Origin: Achatina immaculata
Taxonomy: Eukaryota > Mollusca > Gastropoda > Stylommatophora > Achatinidae
Direction of reading: 5' to 3'
Assembly (NCBI GenBank): GCA_009760885.1
Contig: CM019700.1
Location: 5,422,488-5,486,487 of the forward strand
DNA: 64,000 bases
Part shown: positions 25,801 through 37,800 of the stretch, one piece after another
Numbering within the stretch: the stretch's first letter is position 1
Layout of the letters: each line of letters starts with the position of its first letter
Notes under the pieces: model-generated
What the model was told of the DNA's origin: nothing
Database searches by the model: none
What the model saw: only the letters and a program-made list of their open reading frames with translations
Program-made: the position numbers and the translations under genes

Positions 25801-28800
25801 TGTTTTTCTAAGTCCACTCAAAAAAGTTCATTTTTCAGAAAAATGGCTGGGAACTGGGGGTTTTTCAGGGTAAATAACTGTGGTCCACAAAGTGTTAACA
25901 CTCAGAGCTTATTTATAGGGAGAACATCTGTTAGCACTCAGAGCTTATTCATAGGGAGAACATATGTTAGTACTCAGAACATATTCATACAGAGAACATC
26001 TGTTAACACTCAGAGATTATTCGTTGGGAGAACATCTGTTAACACTCAGAGATTATTCACAAGGAGAGCATCTGTTAGTACTCAGAACATATTCATACAG
26101 AGGACATCTGTTAACACTCAGAGCTTATCTATAGGGAGAACATCTGTTAGCACTCACAGCTTATTCATAGGGAGAACATATGTTAGTACTCAGAACATAT
26201 TCATACAGAGAACATCTGTTAACACTCAAAGATTATTCGTAGGGAGAACATCTGTTAACACTCAGAGCTTATTCACAAGGAGAGCATCTGTTAGCACTCA
26301 GAGATTACTCATAGGGAGAGCATCTGTTAGCACTCACAGCTTATTCATAGGGAGAACATATGTTAGTACTCAGAACATATTCATACAGAGAACATCTGTT
26401 AACACTCAAAGATTATTCGTAGGGAGAACATCTGTTAACACTCAGAGCTTATTCACAAGGAGAGCATCTGTTAGCACTCAGAGATTACTCATAGGGAGAG
26501 CATCTGTTAGCACTCATAGCTTATTCATAGGAAGAACATCTGTTAACACTCAGAGATTATTCATAGGGAGAACATCTGTTAGTACTCAGAAAATATTCAT
26601 ACAGAGAACATCCATTAACACTCAGAACATATTTATATAGTGGACATCTGTTAACACTCAGAACATATTCATACAGAGAGCATCTGTTAACACTCAGAAC
26701 TTATTCATACAGAGAACATCTGTTAACACTAAGAACTTATTCATACAAAGAACACCTGATAAAACTCAGAACACATTTGTACAGAGAACACCCATTAATA
26801 CAAAGAACACTAGGCCCAAGATGTATCAACTGTACTGGATGTCAACAATCTAAAGGCAAGATGCTACGACCCTACAGGATATAAGAAATATATATAAGTA
26901 TTTTTTTTGAGGAAGAAGATGACAAAGAGGGGTGTCTTATAATGTGACCCAGCACTGTGAGCTGCCGGACAAACTGCTTAATCATGCCACAGATGTTAAT
27001 TCGGACAACCAGCAAGCTCTCCTCACCTGTTCCAGCACAAAAACTGGCAAGGTTGGGTCTTGGATCGTCCTGAAAACTGCCTCTATCACCTCACTCCCCA
27101 GCTGTTTCACCATTCTGTCTATCACCTGATCCAAAACACGCATGTAAATACAAGAATTACCTTTCACTTAGGCATTACAATTGTCAAGTTGCAAATTAAT
27201 TCGGATCTTATAACTAAGAACTCGCTTTTTTTTCTGGTAGCCATGTTAGTACAGTGAATCAGATGCTTGCCAACTAGGTGACCCGGTTTCGATTTTCACT
27301 CACAATGGTGGCGGTTAAACAGTGGCTCGCAAAACATACTTTTGATTCATTCAGCCTCATGAAAAAACTGGCACCAGGGTCAACGCTCTGGGAAGATGAA
27401 GGAATTTCACCCTCGGTGACAGAGTTCGTGCTGACGGTGACACTAGTCAGGCAGTTTCTGATCAAATGCTGATTAGGCAGCAGAGCACTTACGGTTTGAC
27501 TAAGGGAGATGACACTGATTCACGGCGGCTACCTTTACCTTTACTTGTTTTTCTAATTTACACGTCAGACACATTAAAGTATAAATTAATTAGCAGGGCT
27601 AGAAACATCAAATCAATGGATGATACTCACTTCCCGGTAAACGACAAACTAAAAAAGACGTTTGCCTCATTTTATTTAAATAAATCAGGTGAAATTCATT
27701 TGAATTTCGGAGTTCAAGAAATTTCTAAAGCATTCAAACTGTGAAGTTACAAATTAGTTTGGGTCTTACAACTAACATTAGACATTACACAGTGGTTCTC
27801 AACCATTTTCAAGTTGTGCCCCCTCCCCTGAAACCAATGATAATCCACCGTGGCCTCCTCACATTTTAGAAAAATTTTTAACTTCCAGAAAACTCATATT
27901 TCATGAACTTATTTGTGTAGGCTCTTTGTGACACACACACACAAAAAAAAAATGAAACAGTTTTAAAATCCAAACTTGGTGGCTACACAGACCCTCATCT
28001 GATCCTTCACCACTCAGTGTCTGGAGCTGATGCATTAACTTATTCACTGAAAAAAAAAAAACAAACAAACTATTCACTTGTTAAAAAAAAAACAAAAAGA
28101 AAGTAAAATCCCCATTCCCATGCCATTGAGGCATATTGGGGATACAGTGTTGGGCCCATACCTCCACGACCTTCGGTCTGATGTGGTCAGCATCACACCT
28201 GGCCGCATTTACATCTTCCCAGATTTCTCTGGTGCCAATTTTTAGAGATTAGGCAGATCCTGGAGCCTTTTTGTACTAGGAAAAAAAATCCCAATACTGG
28301 GACTTGAACCCAGTACCACCAGATTAGTAAACCGAGCGCCTAACCACTCAGCTACGCAGGCCACCATTCACAACATTCAGAATATCCATATATAAAAATC
28401 ATATGCTCACCGATTTGTCAGATGTACACCTCTCTCCAGGAACTCTTTGTAGCAGGAGGTCTTTTTCCTCACAATCATGGACCTGCAAAGAACATGTAAT
28501 ATGCATCAACAATTACATTATCACTACCATTATCATTACACATCATTAACCATAATGAGGCATGGGTCATGAAATTCATGGAAAATATGAGCCTTTTCAT
28601 TATTTCTTTCCAAAATAATCTTTACCAATTTATAAGTGAGCCGGTTCTAAGGACTGCAAACGCGCCACAAACAGCCTCTGGCAGTCAAGTCCAGCTCCTG
28701 GCCTTCCCGTGGCAGAACTGTTTAAACTGACAGGAGAAGGGGCGAGGGCGAATATCTGGCGCCTGAAAACCAGTTACTTAGGGTAGATGAGTGGCACGTT

Positions 28801-31800
28801 TGGTAGCTCATCTGCCGCTGTTGGCGAGATCTTCAGCTGCCGTGCGTGGAGCGGTGCTCCTCCCGGCCAATGAAGAAATTTGCAAATGAGGTTGCCACGC
28901 AGCATCACAGCGGAAAAGGTGGTAGAAAGGATAAAGCGAAGCAAACAGTCAAATCACGGCACCTCTGGTCTGGAGGTCGGCCACGTCCTGAGTGCAGTCA
29001 TATCGGGTGAAATGCATGAACCGGCTTGTCCCAGAGGTTAAGACACTGCTGGCGAGACTCTTCAAATGCCGCGTGCGGAGTGAAGCTCCTCCCAGTTAAG
29101 GAAGTAAATGCGGAAAAGAAATAAAGGTTGCTGTGCGGAGCCGACGTGAAAAGGTGGTGGAAAGTGAAGTTTAACCGGTATGTCCAGTAGTATCGCTACG
29201 AGAGCTATACCATGGCACCTCTGCTCTAGAGGCCGCCCACGTCCGAAATACACCTACGCTGGTGAAATATGCCTAAACCGGCACACACCAGGGGTGGAAC
29301 TTGATGGCTAGACATGTCATGCCACCTCCGCTCTAGAGGTCGGTAACGCCTGACAAACACCCATACTGGTGAATTTTGCCTAAACCGGCTCATACCAGGG
29401 GTGAATCTTGAAGGCTATGCATGTCACAGTACCTCTGCCCTAGAGGTCGGTCCCGTCCCAAACACGCCCATACTGGGATAATGCCTAAACCGGCTCAACC
29501 TAGGGGTAGAAGTCACTAGTGGTGAGGATTCGTCCTCCTGGACAAAAGCTCCATCCTGGTCACAACTAGGAAGGGTAGCGGCCACGACCGCAAAATGCTG
29601 AAGTCGGAGACACTGGACCAAGGAAGTCTAGATAGGCAACCACCTCTCACCCGGCGGGGATGTTTGCATATCCTAATCACGCTGAGGTTTTCCGGTGAGA
29701 AAGTCCAACCCTGGACTGGATGGGCAACCACCTCTCACCCGGCGGTGATACACGGGTATCTCAAAACACGTCGAGGTTTTCCGGTGAAAAAGTCCCACTC
29801 TGGCCTGGGTGGGCTACCGCCTCTCACCCAGCGGGGATGCACTGATATCCTAAACACGTCGAGGTCTTCCGGTGAGAAAGTCCAACCCTAGACTAAACTG
29901 GTGCAATGAAAACCATGGTGTCACGCAATCCCGCTTCCGAGACCCACCAAGAATACAGGCTAAAGCACTGTGATACTCTGAACCCCTTGTGGTCCTCTCG
30001 TGGATCTCGTGTGGTCTATTTTGGACCACACAGGGAACCACGGGACCTAACGAGGACCATAGGCGTGAATTCAGTAGGTTCACAGTGCGGTTTTTGGTGG
30101 TAGAAGTGAATGAAGAAGAAGAAGATAAGTGAGCCATATATGGTACAAATACAGTATATACACAGGTGCACACACACATTATACATATAATTTCAAATAT
30201 GTACGAAAAAATTTCAGGTTAATGACGTACCGAAGTGAGTATATTCCGGACAATACATAAAGCTTTCTGTCTGATTAACATAACGGGATCCTCAATAATC
30301 TTCAGTAGAGTGTTAATACCGAGGCAGTTTATGATCTTCATACGCAGGGGTTCTGAAGCACAGTAGGTCAAGGACTGAAAGAAAGAAATGGAGAAAATAA
30401 AACAATCCGTGCCACTGAATGTGTAAAACGTATGCATGTATAAGTTACAAAGCATGTAACTACATCAACAAATCTTGATGCAGACAAAAAGTCTACAATT
30501 TTTCTGTATAATGTTTTGCAGGGGGATGTTATAACATTATCATCTTGTGCTACTTCCACAAGAAAGGTTATTTGCAATTGGTTCTCAGCTTGTTTTGTCT
30601 CTTACTATCCACTTGGAGAATTTGATTTCTGTCAATCTCTTGCTGCTGTTCGTACATTTATATCATTCTTGCCCTCTTATTCTTCAATGTCAAGTTTTGT
30701 TTTCATTATATTATTGAGCCTCCTGATACCACCAAAATATTTAATTGTTTGGTTGTTATATTTTTTATTTCATTTCAATTTCACTTCGTCCAGTACTTCT
30801 TTAACTATCCAGTACTTCTTTAACTATCTAGTACTTATTCAGAGTTCAAGAACAATGTAGAGATAAGACAGATGAGCGAACAACAACCTGTCTCACTGGT
30901 GATCAGAAATAGGAGATGGACATATATCGGTCACGTGATGAGAAGAAACAATCAGAGAATCCCAAAACAAGCTATCAAGGGAAACACAACAGGCCGAAGA
31001 TAAAGAGGTCAACCATGTGAAACTCTAAAGAGGACATTATTAAGAGAGGCCAAATTAGTAAGCATAAAATCCCTTGATGAGGTTTAAAAGCTCGCTGAAA
31101 ACAGGAGATCTTGGTGAACTACCATGCAAGCCCTATGTTAAGTTTAACGGCACGGAAAGGATGTAAGATGTACTTCTTTGTTTATCTACTTTTCTGCTCA
31201 GATCTTCTCCTTGTTCTAAGTACTTCTTTATTTATCTACTTTTCTATTCATATCTTCTTCTTCTTCTTGCTCTGTCAAAGTACTTCTTTGTTTATCTACT
31301 TTTCTGTTCATAACTTCTATCTCCCTGGAACTGAGAGCAGAATGTTCTTTGCAGCCGAAGTAGAAGATGTTTGAGGCACAGCACTGTGTCCAATGGGGAG
31401 TGGGTTATGAAGGCAGTTTTTTCAGATTTTGAGTGAAGCTACGAATAGGGCATATACCACGGACAGTAAAGAAAACAAACAATGAAGTACTAAAACCAAC
31501 TGGAAAGTAAAGAGAAATATTGAAAATCATAATAAAAAAAAAAAAAAAAAGACAAACCAAGATACTCTATGCACCTCAAGAGCCAAAGAAATATACTGAA
31601 GATCCTTCTTGGGGGAAGGGGGAATGCAAGATCCAAGGGAAGATAACAAGAAGATGACAACAACACAGATGAGTAGATAACATCAAGAGATGGACATGAA
31701 CCAGCTTGTCCTGGGTTGTGCATTATGAAGACAAGAAACAGAGCAGACTGGAGATTCAATGCAACCAACCTTCCGTGGGGGAGATGGCACAAGATGATGA

Positions 31801-34800
31801 TCAGTGGAGCTAAGACCACAAAGTTTCTTCAGAAGACTCCACAGCCAAGAGGATTATATCAATCCCAGACTTTTTTTAAACAGGTTGAATCTACTACTGA
31901 TGGTACCAATGGAGAAGTGAGGCAGGGTCTTTAGTGCCTATGGTTCGCCAACACTCACATAATCAGTCCGCCACTGATTGCTGTCCACTACATCAGACAG
32001 TGTTTTTACTCTTTTTCTGTCAAAAAACAATGAAATCATGACATTTCAGACTCTTCAGTCCCACATCTTTAACAAAATCATATGAGGAAAGCAGAACATA
32101 TACAATAAATATCTCTCTTCTCTTCCCACTTACCATTATGGCCCACACTGAATTTAGTCTTATTGTGCTGTCTGCACTGTTGCTATACTGGCTCAAGATT
32201 TCCACAGCATTGTTCTGCAAGAGTGCCTAAAGATGAATCACAAATGGAAACAAAGCATTAAATCACAGAAGTAACCAGCACCTATTTCATAAGGTTGAAA
32301 GTATCCATTCTTTTTATATATTCTTTTTGTGTTCAGCTTCATTCGCTCAGCTTTCTATACAGGAAGATGGGTTCCCTCCATGAATCCTGCTGTCAGCAGG
32401 AGGTCTTCATAGGAACCCCAGAGTTTCTCCTCTGTGCTACTCTCTTGGGGGCCATTCCTGGGTTGTGGTCTGTATGGATGAAAATTTTTCCTTTTTGATT
32501 AATTTCACTGTTTTCAATTGCTCGTGAAAGCTAACAGCTTATCTGTATGTGCATTTTTACTTTCACCACCATTGTAACTCCTTACATTTCTTTCCATCCT
32601 GACCACATTACTAGTTACTGTTTACTTTTTCACCTGTTTTTTTCATAACTTTTTTCACTATTCTTATCCCCTACTGCTAAACTATCCCCGTTTTGTTCAT
32701 CTTTTTTTATAAAACTGCACTATACACTTCCTTCTAAGTTTTTTTTTTTGTAAAAGTCATTTCTCAGTCTGTCATGTCCAACGTGTGGTGTGAAAACTTT
32801 AACTTGTTCTCAGTGCTGTGTGTGTGGTGTGAATACTTTAACTTATTCTCAGTGCTGTGTATGTGTCTGAATACTTTAATTTATTCTCAGTGCTGTGTGT
32901 GGTGTCTGAATACTTTAATTTATTCTCAGTGCTGTGTGTGAAAACTTTAACTTATTCTCAGTGCTGTGTGTGTGTCTGAATACTTTAACTTATTCTCAGT
33001 GCTGTGTGTGGTGTCTGAATACTTTAACTTATTCTCAGTGCTGTGTGTGAATACTTTAACTTATTCTCAGTGCTGTGTGTGAATACTTTAACTTATTCTC
33101 AGTGCTGTGTATTTGTCTGAATACTTTAACTTATTCTCAGTGCTGTGTGTGTGTCTGAATACTTTATTCTCAGTGCTGTGTGTGTGAATACTTTAACTTA
33201 TTCTCAGTGCTATGTGTGGTGTCTGAATACTTTAACTTGTTCTCAGTGCTGTGTGTGTGTGAATACTTTATCTTATTCTCAGTGCTGTGTGTGTGTGAAT
33301 ACTTTAACTTATTCTCAGTGCTGTGTGTGTGTGTGTGTGTGAATACTTTAACCCCTTCTCAGTGCTCCAGAGGCGGTAGTCATCAGGTAAGGATTCTGAT
33401 GTTATTTATCTGCTGATAATATCCCCATACTCAGAACTCTACTCAAACCTAAAAACTGACACCTTTTCTTGTCTCCCTATTAGCCTTTCCTTGTCTATTT
33501 ACTCTGTCCCCGACGTCACATCATAAACATTTAGTGAATATTCAAGAAAGAGATAGAAAAAAGAGTAAACGAATTGTAAAAATTATTTCAGAGTTTATCC
33601 CTCTGAAACCTTTTAAGTGCCCAAGACACATGAGGTTTCTGCAAGGGTTTTACACAAAAGCCTGGTCCGTTGCCTTCTTTCCCTACTCTTGCCCAGCTGG
33701 GCCCTCTACTACTCAACACCCTCTCCGTTGTTCTTCTCCATGTCTCTTTTGGTCTACCCTTACTCCTGTACTCTTAAGGCATCCATCTCAGTGCTATTTC
33801 TGATAATGAGTCACCAGTCATCCACAGCACATGTCCCAACCATCACCAGCATTAAAACAGAATTTATATAAGAGGCTGTAAATGCTAGCCTTTATGTGAC
33901 GTTTAACAGCACGGGAAAGATGTAAGAATCTGCTATTTACAAATTAACATATGAACTAAATTAACATATGAACTAATACAATAAAAAAATGAAACAAGCA
34001 TCCTAACAACAGAATCACCTGCATATCCATTTAAACAGACAGAGACTTACATCTTTGCTTGGGCTAAAATCCAAAGCCAGGTTGCATAAGCACGTCATTG
34101 CAAGAACCATAATCTCTCTGTTGCTGGACTGAACCATCTATCAGTAGGGCAAAAAAATACATTTATGCAAAACTTAAAAATTAAGTGGACGAAGAAGTCA
34201 TGAGGAAATCATTAGGCACTCTTATATTTGTGACCTTACGTTCCCTTTCTAGGCAATGCAGGAAAAATCTGCATTAACTCTTCCCGTGCCTTATGACTAA
34301 AATTGGTCACTTCTGGTATGTGTGTTCTGTGCCATGTGACTTTTTTATACCTGTTTTGTTTCTATAAAAACGGTTTTAGTTTGTACACGTTTTATTTGTG
34401 CATGTCCAGTGACCCCTTTCATCATGGCGGAAGGGTGCTTACTTACGAGTGATGTCGAGCAAGAAAAACGAAGTTGTTGATCAAGAAATTTCAATTTTTG
34501 GTGATGTAGATAGGGGTATGGACATGCCCTGTGACCAGACCACTGTTCTTGAATGTATCCCACGTAGATCTAGACATATTAGACGACTGGAGAAGTAGTT
34601 AGAAGGTTATTTCAGACATTATTTTTGGGAGAAAGGCACATACAATCACAAGACAAGACCGACAAGTAGTTCTAGGCATCTCAGATGGTATGTACTGTAC
34701 ATCTAGACCCATCCGATGGTAAGTAGGACACAATTATTGTCTAAAACCATCACATTACTTCTTTTTTTTCCTAAAAAAAAACTCTGCATTTATCAAATCT

Positions 34801-37800
34801 TCATACATTTTTAGTTATTTTGAAACATAATAAGTACACTCATCATGGAAATACTGTATTTCATTCACTTTTCCAAGTATACCCCTGATACATATCAAGA
34901 CCCGCGCTTTTACTCCGGCACCAAACGGAACGTCTGTGTTTCTTCCTGCGGCTCGGAAAGAGTTTAGCTGGACATAGAGTAGGTTACAACATTCATTCAT
35001 TCATTCATTTGCATGTCCCTTGAGGAACTTTGCCTCCCAAACAGCCCTCCTGTAGGCCTCTTGGTTGTGAGCAAGGTTACAACAGTTCTCTTCAATTCCA
35101 AGAGTGCAGAAGAAGGTAGAGAAGAGAGAAGATTAACTTGAGAAAGTCGAACATATTTCAGTAAGTAAAGAAGTAAATAAGACTGAAGAACACATATTAT
35201 TCAAAATAAAAAAAATTTTTTTAATTATTTGCTGTTACCATCATTACACTTCCGACAAGTCAAAAGATGCTCCAATCTCCACTTGTGAAGGTGGATCTCA
35301 GTGTAGTTGCTCACAAATATTTTGGGCATAAGTATATATAAAACTAAATACACCAAGCCGCTGCTGTAAAGCTGTGATAACAGAATGTTAACACAATTAT
35401 GTGCACGTCTTCATGATAAAACTGGGCAAGTAGATCTATATTATCTGTTGTCCATGGCTAGCCAGAAAATACGAGGGTCATACCGAAATTCATGAGCAAA
35501 AATTTTTTAAGAATCAGAATTGTATAGATTTTGAGAAAATATAAATGTATCACCATAATCTGCATCCTTTGCACTTCATGTATAGGTCGATGATGTCACC
35601 ATCATGTGTCACTTGACCACGCAGAGCAGAAACAAAAGGCAGGCGATGAAGTTTCGTTTTGTCAACGTGCTGTTATTGAGTTCCTCGTTAAAAAATTCAC
35701 CAGACTTCAACTTGCTTATGGAGATGTGTGTATGGGTGCTAGCAGAGTTAGGAGGTAGGTGAAACATTTCAAAGATGAAAACACAAGCATCCATGATATG
35801 CCTCACGGTGGTCAGCCTCGAACTGCCCCACTGAACGCAACGTAGAAAGGGTTGACAACATCATTAAACAAGACAGACATGTCACAGTATCTGAAATTGC
35901 TGTAAATCTTGGAATAGGACACAATGCAGTATAGGAAATGATTGAAACCTTAGGCTATAGAAAAGTTTGTGCACGCTGGGTCCCACAAGAGAGAACGTCC
36001 AGAAAGCAGTGCGCCTGTGCCGTCAGTCAGCTGGAACGAAATTCTACTGAGAAGGTATTTTCAAACTTGCAGAGCGATGGGAAAAATGTGTGCATAGAAA
36101 TGGAGATTATGTTGAAAAGTGAAGAAAAGAATGCAGATTAAGGTGATACATTTATATTTTCTCTATCTATAAATTCTGAATTTTAAAGAAATTTTGCTCA
36201 CGACCTTCGGTATGACCCTCATATTCAAAATCTTTCCAAGGTTGACATATATACAACAAACATATTTCTTTAGGATTTAAACTCTTATCGATATTCGTTA
36301 TTCATTATTAGGTATTCATATATTTGTGACCTTACATTTCAGGAAAAATCTTGAAAAAAAAAAAGGCCATTACAACAGGCATAAAACTGGGCATGGAACA
36401 GGTTACAACAAGTCCCTTCAATTCCAAGAGTGGACCAAAGAAGCAAGTTTGTGTGCATGTTTCACCAGCTCACAAGAATACATTATACAGCACACCATCA
36501 GCCAAGCTGAATGAAGTATAACATCATGTTTCTGTGGCCTCAAGGTCTGTGGTAGGATGCTTCTATGACCAACTGAGGCCACTCTTCATCATTTTTGGAG
36601 CAAATTTTCACCGATTATCATCTCATTCAAATTTAGCATTGCATCTCTGTTATGACTTACTCACTAGATTTAAAGGCCGATCCATCAAACACCACATGGG
36701 ACCGAAGATGCACGAGACAGCTGTCAGTAATCCATAGCTGACCATGCCAGGATTGGCCAACCGTAGTCAACCAAGACTCTATTCTAAATGGGACCCCTAG
36801 AAACAGACAGCAGTCTGGCTCAAGTGAACACGGATTGCAACAGGAAGATGAATCCAATCCTTAGGCAGGAAACTTTCTGTTGTAGAGAGCAAAACAACAG
36901 CACAACTCCTAAGATCACTAGAGACATACCCCCCCCTCCCCCCCACCCTCAGGCAAGTGGTCTAGCCCTTTAAACTTCTGATGCTCTGGGGGCGTGCCCA
37001 CTGGGCCATGACTCCCAGAGGTTTGTGAGCTGCTGATTTATAAATGCTTTATGAGGCTGAAGATACTACTTGGATGTTCAAATCTGTAACTTCCCAAAGT
37101 TCCTAACTGTTCGGTGGATGTCAGTAAGCTTTCTTATAATAAAGTGACCAAGTCTTTGGCTACACTTCATATTTGCTGCCCTTGCTTGTCCTGCGCATCA
37201 CACTCAATGATTTTGTATGACACACCCTAAAGGAAGTAGAGACATGAGCTACTCTTGCTGCCCACTGAGATTGCATTGACCACTGTTATTGTACTGTAAA
37301 AAGAATCATTGTGAATTTATAGATGTTCATAAGTCAGTGTTCAAATGTTCCCCACATCTATGCCGTATCCAGCACGAGGCCTTCTCCACTGTTTTTGTAA
37401 AACTTAAAATATACCGAGCCAAGGTCAGGTGTATCAGGGTACGAGGTGCATAACAGCTGCAAGACACAACCAACGGTCTTTAGAAAGCAACATTTTTGAA
37501 GACTAACACAACATACCTGAATCAAAGGCTTCCAAACTGCATTGTCATTTAACACAGTCCTTATCTGCTGCACTGATCTTGTGAGAGACTGTAAACATCT
37601 GAGACTTGCAGCAACTTCTCCTTGGTTTGAGCTGTTCATAGATGTTAGTATCTGCTCTACTATGCCTTCTTTCTTTATAACCTGCAGTAGATCAACACAA
37701 TAAAACTCTAGCTATTCACCAAATGATTCTGATGTGATAGCAGCAACAGGGCAGCAATTCAATGACCAGATATCTGAGTTTTTTGTTTTTTTTTGTTGAA

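Larger units (their letters stand above)
21207..25894 (+). mobile_element. piggyBac-type DNA transposon, internally deleted, in TTAA
   Basis: Flanked by TTAA on both sides (21203-21206 and 25895-25898). Terminal inverted repeats begin CACTTCCCGGGCCAAAG on the left and CACTTTGTGGACCACAG on the right complement, which match at 12 of 17 positions. It contains a broken transposase gene. A complete LINE (22417-25612) is inserted within it, so the element itself is only about 1.5 kb. The TIR start resembles that of the two MITEs at 34.3 and 54.4 kb. Confidence 0.9.

Noticed and set aside
25843..26640. 265-codon open frame with a 12-residue repeat ([16 protein letters not shown])
   Set aside because: It is the 36-bp minisatellite read in an open frame; the frame begins in the piggyBac end, and unit length divisible by 3 explains the openness.
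33145..33416. Cysteine-rich repeat peptides ([12 protein letters not shown] type)
   Set aside because: Translation of the TG-containing minisatellite at 32.8-33.4 kb, not a secreted cysteine-rich protein.
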